Positions 9,940-20,000 of a DNA stretch of 20,000 bases are shown one piece after another. Numbering within the stretch: position 1 is the first letter of the stretch; each line of letters begins with the position of its first letter. Under the pieces are notes generated by a model. The model was not told where the DNA came from. It was given only the letters and a program-made list of their open reading frames with translations, and searched no databases. The DNA lies in the NCBI GenBank assembly GCA_037179515.1, contig JAXCGZ010021076.1, positions 22,501 through 42,500 of the forward strand, given 5' to 3'. Both the position numbers and the translations under genes were made by a program. The DNA is from Halocaridina rubra. Taxonomy: Eukaryota > Arthropoda > Malacostraca > Decapoda > Atyidae.

Positions 9940-10725
9940 ATGAGTATCAAGGTAGTATATAAAGACACTACACTCTTGTATGTAGAATGGCTTACGTTAG
10001 TAACGACACCAGTAATGAAAGGGATTTTGTGGGGACCATTGATAATATCTGCCACTCGTTAAACAACTCAGAGTAATACTTTTACGGCACCTGAAACTTC
10101 TTGAACAAGCTATATGATCTTTTACTCTATAGTGAGAGCTCTTCGTCTTGTAAATCTTACTGCAAGGGGAAGAACCCGACAACCTCAACTGATTGTTACC
10201 TTTACAATATATATGTTGTCCCTAATTTTGCCGAAACTGATATTTGTAAAACACTTAATCGCTTCTTACCATCCCCAAAAAAATCATGCGGTGCATGGAT
10301 CCATCAAGGGAGCCCCTTCATGTTTACAAAGAAGAGTTAAAGAAAACTTGGTCGATGGCATATGTAATGTTGGAGATACTGGACAGTGCTATCTAAGTTC
10401 TGACTTATCTAATCCATGGTTCAGAGTTGATCTTGATAGTGCAAAAACCATCCATCAAGTTATGATGGCTCTACAATACAATCAACTTCCTGTCAATTAT
10501 TACAACATAGAAGAACAAGTTGCCAATGAAAGTAATTCAGAAGTTGATATCAAGAAAGAAAAACTCTTTGTTTTTTTCCTGAATCTTCATATCCTAATAT
10601 GGAATTCCTCATGGAGAAAGAGTATCCAGCATTTGCTCGGTATTTTACTGTTCAGTGATATTGTGAACCAACATGCCTTTCACAACCAGGACTTCCATAT
10701 TGTGAACTACAAATATATATTCTAG
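9940..10725 (+). pseudogene. PAN-like + F5/8C secreted protein, dead paralogue
   Basis: Co-linear with the intact gene at 15594-16403. The start reads MSIKVVYKD..LLYVEWLTLVTT, matching the signal peptide region, but hits an in-frame TAA after IISATR where the intact copy has RLTNGE. The PAN-like part continues in another frame from about 10101 (NKLYDLLLYSESSSSC, then CYLYNIYVVPNFAETD). Near 10280 an A-rich slip moves the frame to GSIKGAP, ENLVDGICNVGDTGQC, NPWFRVDLDSAK and ANESNSE. The C-terminal CEPTCLSQPGLPYCEL lies in yet another frame. At least one stop and three frame changes show it is not translated as a whole. The second ATG of the intact copy is GTA here. Confidence 0.9.
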
Positions 10726-10890
10726 ATACACCAATCATACTTCTCAAACACCTCATTTTCATTACATACAACTTGTTTTTTCTTATCCTATCTTGCATTC
10801 CAAGTCTGTGCTCCATACAAAGCTGTCGGCACAATCACACCTTCATATATTCTTCTCTTTGTATTCATTCCGAAATACATAGTGCTCATC
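10722..10890 (-). pseudogene. RTE-like LINE scrap (C-terminal)
   Basis: On the minus strand [20 protein letters not shown] is followed, after a frame change, by [20 protein letters not shown] and SMIGVSR. This is the known post-RT signature (TALYGAE.W...KL.V.EMRCLRSM.GVSR) of RTE-like elements. It directly abuts the 3' end of the lectin-like pseudogene, so its insertion removed whatever followed the stop codon in the left duplication copy. Confidence 0.75.
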
Positions 10891-10893
10891 ACA

Positions 10894-11900
<1,007 letters not shown>

Positions 11901-11910
11901 CTTTATATAC

Positions 11911-12040
11911 GTGGCCGGACAATTCGCCGTAAGGCAATTTGTCGCCGGACAGTTGTAGGACAATTGGCCGTAAGACAATTCGCCGGACGGATATTCCGCC
12001 TCAAGGACATTTTGCCGTAAAGCATAGAGGATGACTTATA
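11911..12040 (+). repeat. MULE left terminal inverted repeat
   Basis: Contains repeated GGACAATTCGCCGTAA-type units at about 11917, 11962 and 11980, then GATATTCCGCC, AAGGACATTTTGCCGTAAAG and AGAGGATGACTTAT. It pairs with the reverse complement of 13484-13616. Confidence 0.85.
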
Positions 12041-12263
12041 AATAGAGATAAGGAAAATAATTTGGTATGTTGCCCATTATTTGGTCTTGGTTATGAAATT
12101 GCCTTTTGCTAAGTGTAATATAAAGTCGTTTAACTATAAAGGAACAGTATTTAAAGCGGGCATTTTGACGTCATTGGCTAAAATGGGTTTTCAAAGGTAA
12201 AAAGCTCATTTTGAGAGGTTACCCTTGAAAGAGTCGTCCGTATCGGACTTCAAATGTTTTACA

Positions 12264-12456
12264 TTCTTTTATGAGCCATTCGTGTAATTATAAAAATTAA
12301 ACTTTAACTCATTTCAATGCCTTACACCATTAAAATAATTTGTACAATAGTTTTTTATTTTCTTTTATGAGCTATTCGTGTAATTATAAAAATTAAACTT
12401 TAATCCCATTTCAATGCCTTACACCATTAAAATAATTTTTACAATAGTTTTTTATT
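12264..12456 (+). repeat. 96-base tandem duplication in the MULE interior
   Basis: Two adjacent copies (12264-12359 and 12360-12456) of a unit beginning TTCTTTTATGAGC and ending CAATAGTTTTTTATT. They differ at only a few positions and one indel, so the duplication is recent. The unit is non-coding and lies just before the transposase remnant. Confidence 0.9.
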
Positions 12457-12461
12457 TCTCA

Positions 12462-13252
12462 AAAGGTTAAAGATTTGCTCGAGTCCCTAAGACCTGAAAC
12501 TGTAATGATTGATTTTGAACAAGCTAATTTTCAGAGTTTTTTTTGACAATTTTCCATTCGCAAATGTAACAGGCCGCTTTTTTCATTTAAGTAAAAAAGT
12601 TTACAGAAAGGTGACATATATTGGGCTTAAAATGCGATATCAAACTGATTGTGATTTTAACACAAAAGTAAAGTGCCAAATGGCACTCGCATTCATCCCA
12701 CTTTTTTTTTTATTTTTTTTTTTAGGATGGGATGGGATAGGAGGGGAAAAAAGGGGAGGGGATTAAGGATATAAGGGAATTGGAGGGAAAAGCACGAAAA
12801 TTAAATAAAGTAAGAGATAAAAAAAGAGAGGGGCAGACCCTCGTGCTAAGTTTTGATCTGGAATTCAGATTCTGAATTGATGGACCATCCCACTTCCAGA
12901 CACCATCGGTGGACTTTTAGAACTTGTGGATGACGATGACTTCTCACAAGAACTTGTGGGATATTTTGACACGCATTACATTGGTGGGGAGAGAGGCAGG
13001 GGATCTCAGAGACGTACAGTTCCTTCTATTTTTCCGATTGAACTTAGGAATGTGTATGAAAGAACCCTAACTCATCTGGCTAACACCAACAATAGCATAG
13101 AAGGTTGTCATAAAGCACTGCAAGCATCCGGTACAAATACTCTTCCAAATATATGGAAATTTATCAATCTCTTAAGAAATGAAGTATCTCTTTCTAAAAT
13201 GAAGATAATCGATTGCACAAGAGGAGAAAAAAAACAACAACAACTAAGATAG
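12462..13252 (+). pseudogene. MULE transposase, C-terminal part, interrupted
   Basis: Three pieces read as one protein. The first is KVKDLLESLRPETVMIDFEQ and then ANFQSFF (12462-12540), where DFEQ holds an acidic residue typical of the MULE catalytic domain. A frame change in a T run leads to DNFPFANVTGRFFHLSKKVY, then IGLKMRYQTD and MALAFIP (12545-12700). After a 182-base insertion, DTIGGLLELVDDDDFSQELV continues into YFDTHYIGGERGRG, FPIELRNVYERTL, NTNNSIEGCHKALQ, PNIWKFINLL and a stop at 13250-13252. Order and motifs (DFE, FHLSQ-like, RTNNxxEGWH-like, HPNIWKF) match animal MULE transposases of the type often paired with FLYWCH zinc fingers. No N-terminal portion or complete catalytic triad is present. 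Confidence 0.8.
12704..12885 (-). mobile_element. Poly(A) retroinsert, 182 bases, inside the MULE transposase
   Basis: The direct repeat CATCCCACTT at 12694-12703 and 12886-12895 brackets this segment exactly. Removing the segment and one repeat restores the transposase frame from AFIP into DTIGGLL. Read on the minus strand it ends in an A-rich tail of about 20 bases, as expected for LINE-mediated retroposition of a short RNA. I recognise no parent RNA, and no A or B box is evident. Confidence 0.8.
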
Positions 13253-13483
13253 CGCATACTAAGCATTGTCAGAGGGTACGGTCGAAATAAAAAGAAAACA
13301 TTATTTGCGTGCACTTGCAATGAATTTGCATTCTTTTCAGCTCCCAAAATCTTGTTTTTTAAAATAAAGTGTATGTTTGCCCTTTCATTACTTTGTATTT
13401 TCAACTCTTTTTTTTATTTATTTATTTTATTTATTTATTTATTTTTTTTCCCCTGCTCTCTTAATTTTTTCCCGACTGTTTTC

Positions 13484-13616
13484 ATAAGTCATCCTCTACG
13501 CTTTACAGCAAAATGTCCTTGCAGCGGAATATCTGTATGGCGATTTGTCTTCCGGCGAATTGTCCAACGCCCAATTATCCTGCGGCGAATTGCCTCAAGG
13601 CGAATTATCCTAGAAC
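13484..13616 (-). repeat. MULE right terminal inverted repeat
   Basis: The reverse complement reads GGATAATTCGCC, TTGAGGCAATTCGCCGC, GGACAATTCGCCGGAAGAC, GATATTCCGC, AAGGACATTTTGC and GAGGATGACTTAT. It is diverged from the left repeat by scattered substitutions and small indels. Confidence 0.85.
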
Positions 13617-13626
13617 CCTTTATATA

Positions 13627-13884
13627 ATATGAACTATGCATACCAGTTGGTCTTGTTCACAAAGGACACTTGGTACCGATACTGTATGAGCTATTTGGAG
13701 CTTTCAAAGCGTTCTTTATGCTCCATAATATTATTACTATCATTAAATCTAAATTTTACACTATGAAAACGTTTGTTAATCAGTAATTATCTATATAGTA
13801 ATCATAGGCACACCATTTTTTATCGGTAAATTCTCAATAAAGTAGACTCTTTATTAAGTGCTGTTACTCATTAAGTCTGACTAG
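13627..13884. other. Gene-free spacer
   Basis: AT-rich sequence between the MULE and the SINE, with no feature recognised. Confidence 0.5.
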
Positions 13885-14073
13885 TAGTCACCGTGACAAA
13901 GCGGTAGCGTCCGCGACTCTGTGGCGGCAAGTCGGGGGTTCGCGCCCCGCCACGTTCTGAGGTTAGCAAAGGCATGCACTCTGGGAAACGATTACATCTG
14001 CCAAAACAAGTCCTTCGCAAGAAGGCAACCGTCCAAGCTCTTGGTAGAAAAGCGAGTCTGTGACGTAAAACCG
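13885..14073 (+). mobile_element. tRNA-type SINE, longer copy
   Basis: The tRNA-like head includes an A-box-like GTGACAAAGCGG (about 13893-13904) and a clear B-box GGTTCGCGCCC at 13937-13947. The body is the same as at 7460-7605 (GGTTAGCAAAGGCATGCACT, CATCTGCCAAAACAAGTCC, GACGTAAAACCGG). It ends in a T-rich stretch (14074-14084), unlike the (AAC)n tail of the other copy. The element is about 190 bases; the exact 5' boundary is uncertain. Confidence 0.75.
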
Positions 14074-14084
14074 GTATTTTTTTT

Positions 14085-14466
<382 letters not shown>

Positions 14467-15174
14467 TCCATGTAGATATATAAACCTTGAGCAATACTGA
14501 ATAAGTTATCCATGCCTAAGATCATCAATGCAGCACCTTCTTTGTCCACTTAGTTACTCTACCATTTTGTATATATGAAATATCCATCGGTTAATAATTA
14601 CGGTATATTAGATGCCCAAACCACTAGTCAGTTTCTGAGATTATTATCCCCATTGGGAGGACACGTTGATTTTTTCTCATTGAACGTCTCCTGAAGTCGC
14701 TTCTGTTTATGTATCTGCGCTTTCACTGACCCACTTTCCAGTCGAAGCTTCATAATATATGTGCCTGAAAGTGTGTGATCCTTCATGTATCCTTAAGTTG
14801 TAAATCAGGTATTGTTCACGAATACAGGTGCGGAAGATTTGCATCATGTCCTCAGGATTATAGTTCATGAACCAAATAATTTAAAAGCTATTTTAGAATA
14901 GCTTGAAATTTTTTTTTTTGTTATGAAAAATGATCAGAAAGTGGTTTTGAAGTGGATTTAAAGTTGATTTAGATTAAATAAAGTAAGTATTTGGTTAGGT
15001 CGATTTAGAGCGACCTTCTCCAAAGTTGATGAATTTTTGTTCTATATACATATTGATATTTGGGTCAATATGTAGCTGCATAGCCAGTGTGGAGTCAAAT
15101 AACAACCATGCTCTTTAAACAAAGTACAATTGCAATGATTTAGTACCCGGTTTTCTTTTTATTCCAAAAGACGA

Positions 15175-15290
<116 letters not shown>

Positions 15291-15593
15291 GCTTTCATTA
15301 TACTCTGAATAGAGCTGCATGCAACCTATGCCTCCAAAGAACTAGTACTTATAGGTATATGTAGAAAGCTATTCTTCGCGGTGATCCGATTAGTGATGAA
15401 GAGTTTTCAATGCATATTAATAAGAGGTAATTTTAGGCATAGAGTGGACATCAGCTCGATGCTCACCATGACAGCATAGTGCGGCTTATACTTGTTCAGT
15501 CAGTTTGAGAAAGAATTTGGCTAGCAGCAGACGTGGATAAATTTCAACACATTTCAGTATTTTGTGAGAGATTACTTCTTGCGTGTGATCCTA

Positions 15594-16403
15594 ATGAGTA
15601 TCAAGATGGTATGTAAGGTCACTGCCTTTGCGTATGTGGCATGGCTTACCTTTGTAACGACAGCAGCAAAGAAAGGGATTTTATGGAGACCCTTCATAAT
15701 TTCTGCCGCTCGTCTAACAAATGGTGAAAGTCAGAGCAGTACTGTTGCGGCACCCGAAGCAATCTCCAGAACAAACTATTTGACTTATTGCTCAATGACA
15801 TGTGCGAGCTCTCCTTCTTGTGTATGTTACTGCTTGGACCCGACAACCTCAGCTGTTTGTCACCTCTACAATACATATGTTGTTCCGAATTTTGTGGAAA
15901 CTGATCTCAGTAATACAATTCTTTGCTTCGGACATTCCCCTAGAGATTATGCCATATATGGATCCATCGAGGGAGCCCCTCCAGACATACAAGGTAGAGT
16001 CAAAGAAAACTTGATGGATGGCATATATAATGTTGGAGATATTGGACAATGCTATGTAAGCTCCGACACAACTGATCCATGGTTCAGAGTCGATCTTGGC
16101 AATGAAAAACCCATTCACCGAGTTATTCTGATTCTGCAACACAACTCCTACGCTACAAATGTTTACAACATAGCAGTTCGAGTTGCCAATGAAAGTTATT
16201 CAGAAGCTGAGTCCAAGAAAGAAAAGCACTTTGACTTCTTTCCAGGACCTTCATACCCAAGTAAGAAAATCCTCATGGAAAGAGAGCATCCAGTGATTGC
16301 TCGATATGTTACTGTTCAACGATATACTGATCCAACCTGCCCTCCCGTAGGACCAGCACCTCATAATTGTAAACTAGCAATATGTCACCTCGAAATTGCT
16401 TAA
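15594..16403 (+). CDS. Secreted PAN-like + F5/8 type C (discoidin/fucolectin-like) protein
   Basis: A complete 269-residue intronless frame. Residues 1-24 (MSIKMVCKVTAFAYVAWLTF, then VTTA) look like a signal peptide, so the protein is probably secreted. Residues about 45-112 form a cysteine-rich PAN/apple-like segment (C66, C70, C76, C78, C80, C89, C111) with CHLYNTYVVPNF. Residues about 135-269 match a galactose-binding-like F5/8C domain: ENLMDG, DPWFRVDLG at 161-169, ARYVTVQR at 236-243, and CKLAICHLEI at the end. One N-glycosylation sequon (NES) is at 199-201. Such domains typically bind sugars or phospholipids; in crustaceans related proteins are often suspected in immunity, which is only inference here. 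The open frame extends to a GTG at 15564, but the ATG at 15594 is conserved in the dead paralogue and gives the signal peptide. A possible ATTAAA poly(A) signal lies at 16550-16555. Expression is unproven. Confidence 0.82.
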   Translation: MSIKMVCKVTAFAYVAWLTFVTTAAKKGILWRPFIISAARLTNGESQSSTVAAPEAISRTNYLTYCSMTCASSPSCVCYCLDPTTSAVCHLYNTYVVPNFVETDLSNTILCFGHSPRDYAIYGSIEGAPPDIQGRVKENLMDGIYNVGDIGQCYVSSDTTDPWFRVDLGNEKPIHRVILILQHNSYATNVYNIAVRVANESYSEAESKKEKHFDFFPGPSYPSKKILMEREHPVIARYVTVQRYTDPTCPPVGPAPHNCKLAICHLEIA

Positions 16404-16635
16404 GTGGACGTCAGAGGTTCCTATGAATACGCGGAAGGCCATGAAAGAAGATATGTCTGAGAAAAATGTGGTCAAGTCAGCCAATTCGACAACTATTAGA
16501 TCGATGATTGATCATACACAATTAATTTCAATGGTGCTCCGTGAAAATGATTAAATATGAATATTAATCTTTTGATTTTCTCTTAGACTTTTTATATAAG
16601 TTTAGATGACCTTTTAAGACACACATTAAACACAA
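16404..16635. other. 3' flank of the lectin-like gene
   Basis: Probable 3' UTR and spacer up to the (CA)n tract. It has no open frame and contains ATTAAA at 16550 and again near 16625. Confidence 0.5.
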
Positions 16636-16642
16636 ACACACC

Positions 16643-16706
<64 letters not shown>
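16636..16706. repeat. (AC)35 microsatellite at the 5' side of LINE copy 4
   Basis: A pure tract that runs directly into the truncated LINE ORF2 at 16707. Confidence 0.97.
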
Positions 16707-16707
<1 letters not shown>

Positions 16708-16708
<1 letters not shown>

Positions 16709-17454
16709 GTAGAGAACTTCAGGAGGATCTAAATAATCTGCATGAGTGGTCAGAAAAGTGGCTAATGAAATTCAATACCTCAAAATGTAAGGTAATGAGA
16801 ATGGGTACAAGTGCAAGAAGGCCCAAGCTTGACTACTCGGTGGCTGGAGTACAGCTTCAAGAGACAGAAAATGAGAGAGATCTAGGAGTAAACATACTGG
16901 CAGATTTGTCTCCAGAAATACATATAAATGGCGTAGTAAGGGCAGCATATGCATTCTTATCAAATGTGAGGGTAGCCTTCAGGCACATGGACAAGGAAAT
17001 GCTCAGAAATATTTATGTAACCTATGTGAGGCCAAAACTCGAATATGCAGCCCCCTTTTGGAATCCGCACTTGAAAAAGCACATAGCTAAGCTTGAAAAA
17101 GTTCAAAGACATGCCACGAAACTGGTGCCAGAAATACGCAATCTCAGTTATGATGAGAAGCTGAGGGAATTAGACTTGTCATCACTCGAAGCTAGAAGAG
17201 TAAGGGGGGATATGGTGACAGTCTTTAAATTCCTTCATGGTTATGATAGAGTGGATAGGGATCGATATTTCGATATGGCTGGCTCTGGAACTAGAGGTCA
17301 TAGTTTGAAGCTTCGTAAGAAAACTTCTTTGCAGGATGTAAGGAAATACTTTTTCAGTGTAAGAGTAGTTGATAATTGGAATTCGCTAAGCGAGGAGGTA
17401 GTTAATGCTATCTCAATCCATAGTTTTAAGGACAGGTACGATAAGTATCACTAA
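16708..17454 (+). CDS. CR1/Jockey-group LINE ORF2 C-terminal region (copy 4)
   Basis: 248 open codons beginning GRELQEDLNNLHEWSEKWLM, the helix just after the RT catalytic box in CR1/Jockey-group enzymes, followed by KFNTSKCKVMRMG. It continues through ERDLGVNILADLSPE, VRPKLEYAAPFWNPH, VQRHATKLVPEIR, RRVRGDMVTVFKF and RKYFFSVRVVDNWNSL to DKYH and a TAA. The FADD active site and everything upstream are absent, so this is a 5'-truncated insertion. No stop or frameshift has accumulated, which indicates recent insertion. No cellular role is expected. Confidence 0.9.
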
Positions 17455-17478
17455 GTCTAAAATGGAACCGATGAGGAG

Positions 17479-17511
17479 ACGGGAAGATACGAGCTTTGGG
17501 CTCTTTCCCGT
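17479..17511 (+). other. Conserved 3' UTR hairpin of the LINE
   Basis: ACGGGAA pairs with TTCCCGT, and an inner GAGC pairs with GCTC around TTTGG. The same structure is at 272-304, 7201-7233 (weakened inner stem), and on the minus strand at 8408-8440 and 8211-8243. LINEs often use a 3' stem-loop for recognition by their reverse transcriptase; that role is inferred here. Confidence 0.7.
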
Positions 17512-17541
17512 AAACACAATTAGGTAATCACAATTAGGTAA

Positions 17542-17542
<1 letters not shown>

Positions 17543-17611
<69 letters not shown>

Positions 17612-17621
17612 GCACACACAC
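17543..17621. repeat. (CA)n microsatellite at the 3' side of LINE copy 4
   Basis: About 32 pure CA units, then an interrupted CA stretch to about 17621. It is continuous with the terminal repeat of the LINE. Confidence 0.97.
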
Positions 17622-17739
17622 TAGTGCTACGTAATTCAAACTTATTTAATTTGTAGTACAGTCATCCAGAATAGTCAGTGCTTCTAATTGTTTGAAATGC
17701 GTCATTCAAAGTAACATCTTAAATGTATATATTTATTAC

Positions 17740-17742
<3 letters not shown>

Positions 17743-17807
<65 letters not shown>
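17743..17807. repeat. (AT)32 microsatellite
   Basis: A pure AT tract in a non-coding spacer. Confidence 0.97.
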
Positions 17808-17811
<4 letters not shown>

Positions 17812-18116
17812 CCTTCTGGTGTAAGGCTTTTAAGTGCATTTGCGTACATGTTAAGGATTTTCAGAGTTCATTTTCTCGCTAATATCTTTTTAGAAAGTGC
17901 AGCTCATCATACCATAGCATATTCATTAGTGTCTCGTGTATACTTTTGCTGTCATATTTCTTTCTTTATTTTTTTTTTTGGAAATATCAGAACAAAATCA
18001 GTTGTTTGGTACATTTATTTTTGTTGTATCATACAAAAGCAACAATAAGAAAGATTCATCAACAGACATAGGTTTTAATTGCTTCTAAGAGAGTACTTGC
18101 GATCTTATGGAAAAAC
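17808..18116. other. Gene-free AT-rich spacer
   Basis: No supported feature. The short open frame here is T-rich and not protein-like. Confidence 0.5.
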
Positions 18117-18119
18117 TTA

Positions 18120-18323
18120 GGCCGTGCAAGTCGCACGTGGCATGCCTCCTGGTACGCCATTTGAAAACGAACATCCGGAAAAATATAAAACCTTTCGCAC
18201 TGAAGTGGCGTGACACGTACCATGTGCCACGCCACTACTGTGTGAAAGATTTCATATATTTCCGAATGTTCGTTTTCAACTGGTTTGCCACGTACGACCT
18301 GCCACTCTGATGTGAAAGCGGCC
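18120..18323. mobile_element. Palindromic MITE, PIF/Harbinger-like
   Basis: A 204-base foldback. The outer ends are GGCCG...CGGCC. The arms share TTGAAAACGAACAT(C/T)CGGAAA and the inner arms share AGTGGCGTG(A/G)CAC. TTA flanks both sides (18117-18119 and 18324-18326). A 3-base TTA/TWA duplication with GG-starting inverted repeats is the known hallmark of PIF/Harbinger elements. There is no coding capacity; the open frame crossing it is a by-product. Confidence 0.75.
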
Positions 18324-18326
18324 TTA

Positions 18327-19137
18327 GACTAAATCATGTATATTATTTGTTTTGTTGTAGTTCTAAAAACCTAAAAAAAACACATAATAAATGTATTAAG
18401 TTATCGAGGGGAGACCGTTCAGGCAATATTTTTTATACCAGATCTAATATTTGTTTATTCACAATCTTTTTTGTTTATTATATGATAAATTCAAACCCAT
18501 AATTGTTATAAACAATGAAATATAACTGTGCCGATGATTTTTTCCATCTGAAGTGATTGCTTTTATTAATAACTTTCTTCTGAAAAACAAAACAAAATAA
18601 TAATTGAACTATAATTCCCATATTCATGGTATTACGCCATACCATTAAACACATTTTCTTATGAGTAAACTTGAAAACTACTCTTATTAATTAAGAAGTT
18701 TTGCTTCCCAGAACTCCTTTACCTAACCTAACTTACCTAACCAAATGTAACTTACTTTTATTTAAGAGGGAAATTATTGGCTTCAACTTCTAATGAGATG
18801 CTTGATTACCGTATGTGATATAAGGCAAGAGCGAGATACAAATGAAAATTTTGATTATAAAACTAAAGACAATACCCAGCAATTGCCCTCGAGCTATTTG
18901 GAGCACACTTGTTAATACACAAATAAATAAATAAATTATAAGTGAATAAATAAATAATATATAAAGGTAAATAAATAAGTACATGAGAAAACAATAGACA
19001 AATAAATATATATAGAAATAAAGTGATAAATATATAAATATATAAATGAATAAATGAATATATAAATAATGAATAAAACTTCTTAGGTGTTAGAGGAACA
19101 TTTAGTTGTCTAAGAAGTTCATTACATAGGTCGCATA
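18327..19137. other. Gene-free AT-rich spacer
   Basis: AT-rich sequence with degenerate AAAT/AATA repeats at about 18919-19075. A short CCTAACCTAACTTACCTAACC run at about 18725 resembles arthropod telomeric TTAGG units but has only two perfect units. Confidence 0.6.
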
Positions 19138-19452
19138 TTATTGAGTAGTCGATGCTTCAGCAACCGTATTGTATGTCACACTTGCTTTTGCTAATCTTAA
19201 CCAAACTCTTTCATCTTCAGTTAAATAAAGCTCAAGTATTAGCTCACAGACAAAGATATTTATAATATGTAAAGATCTTATGCTCACTGTCAAAGCTCCT
19301 TCATGTTGTGAAAAGGGAATAAAGAGTTCATTTGGTGTTAATTTTACTGTTTTAGAAATGCAAATAACATCAGGTATATGCTGATATGGATATAGAGGCA
19401 ACTCAGTAACAAGTAAAGGCTCTTTACATCCATAAAGCACGAGTGTGCACAA
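19138..19452 (-). CDS. Unassigned 104-residue open frame
   Basis: An uninterrupted minus-strand frame with fairly protein-like composition: ELPLYPYQHIPDVICISKTV, LTPNELFIPFSQHEGALTV, FVCELILELYLTEDERVWLR. It is longer than most frames in this AT-rich region that are not repeat-derived. I recognise no domain. It could be an exon, a fragment of an integrated element, or chance. The ATG at 19452 is only the first in frame. Confidence 0.3.
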   Translation of the reverse strand: MCTLVLYGCKEPLLVTELPLYPYQHIPDVICISKTVKLTPNELFIPFSQHEGALTVSIRSLHIINIFVCELILELYLTEDERVWLRLAKASVTYNTVAEASTTQ

Positions 19453-19497
19453 GAGGAAGATGCATCATGTCTTTATCTAGTAATATTTTGTGTGTGA

Positions 19498-20000
<503 letters not shown>

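Larger units (their letters stand above)
11911..13616 (+). mobile_element. Mutator-like (MULE) DNA transposon, internally deleted
   Basis: Terminal inverted repeats of about 130 bases (11911-12040 and 13484-13616) share CAAGGACATTTTGC, GATATTCCGC, AATTCGCC units and GAGGATGACTTAT. They flank fragments of a transposase. A 10-base direct repeat CCTTTATATA lies at 11900-11909 and 13617-13626, within one base of each end; MULEs usually duplicate 8-11 bases. The inverted repeats are built from degenerate 14-17-base units of the type GGACAATTCGCCGTAA. The N-terminal half of the transposase is absent, so the copy is non-autonomous. Confidence 0.8.
16707..17542 (+). mobile_element. LINE copy 4: best-preserved, between two (CA)n tracts
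   Basis: The 5' end is truncated inside ORF2 at the (CA)n junction. The 3' end has the UTR hairpin at 17479-17511, two CACAATTAGGTAAT repeats (17514-17541), then (CA)n. The body is nearly identical to copy 3b on the opposite strand. Confidence 0.9.

Noticed and set aside
13893..13965. Functional tRNA gene
   Set aside because: A and B boxes exist, but the acceptor ends do not pair well and the unit continues into a SINE body repeated at 7460.
15564..15593. Upstream extension of the lectin-like gene to position 15564
   Set aside because: The codon there is GTG, unlikely as a eukaryotic start. The conserved ATG at 15594 precedes the signal peptide.
18107..18310. 67-residue frame
   Set aside because: It lies almost wholly in the palindromic MITE; coding is improbable.
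18722..18748. Telomere-like CCTAACCTAACTTACCTAACC
   Set aside because: Only two perfect TTAGG-type units; too short to call an interstitial telomere.

Overview
This window looks like nuclear DNA from a decapod crustacean, most likely a penaeid shrimp. The organism is an inference. It rests on extreme microsatellite density (long AT, AG/CT, AC/GT and AAT tracts), AT-rich non-coding DNA, many invertebrate retrotransposon and DNA-transposon remnants, and an intronless secreted lectin-like gene. Nothing bacterial is present: no operons, ribosome binding sites or CRISPR array.

Layout. 1-349: 3' end of a CR1/Jockey-group LINE. 355-456: (AG)n. 968-1232: tRNA-derived SINE on the minus strand with a TAA-repeat tail. 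2102-3665: RTE-like LINE pseudogene (minus). 4060-5400: minus-strand pseudogene of a dispersed transposon-like arthropod family, split at 4520-4920 by a 3' fragment of the same RTE family (plus). 5477-5744: AAT/AT satellite block. 6476-7262: decayed LINE copy. 7460-7619: tRNA-type SINE.

8085-10725 and 14690-16403 are two copies of a direct segmental duplication carrying a secreted PAN-like plus F5/8C (discoidin/fucolectin-like) protein gene. The right copy is intact (15594-16403). The left copy is a pseudogene (9940-10725), and two LINE insertions lie in its upstream flank (8178-9124). Between the copies are an RTE scrap (10722-10890), a compound AT/AG/ATGG microsatellite, a Mutator-like DNA transposon remnant (11911-13616) with long inverted repeats and its own nested poly(A) retroinsert, a second SINE copy (13885-14073) and a 146-bp (TA)n tract.

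16708-17542: the best-preserved copy of the LINE, with (CA)n on both sides. 18120-18323: a palindromic MITE with TTA target duplications, Harbinger-like. 19138-19452: an unassigned ORF.

The strongest observations are: (i) a LINE family that repeatedly sits between (CA)n tracts, shares a 3' hairpin and a doubled 14-base terminal repeat, and has a paralogous near-empty site in the same window; (ii) the PAN + F5/8C duplication with one live and one dead copy; (iii) two legible nested-insertion histories (retroinsert in the Mutator element, RTE in the transposon-like pseudogene). I found no clear new multi-gene system. The (CA)n-associated LINE is the best candidate for something undescribed.
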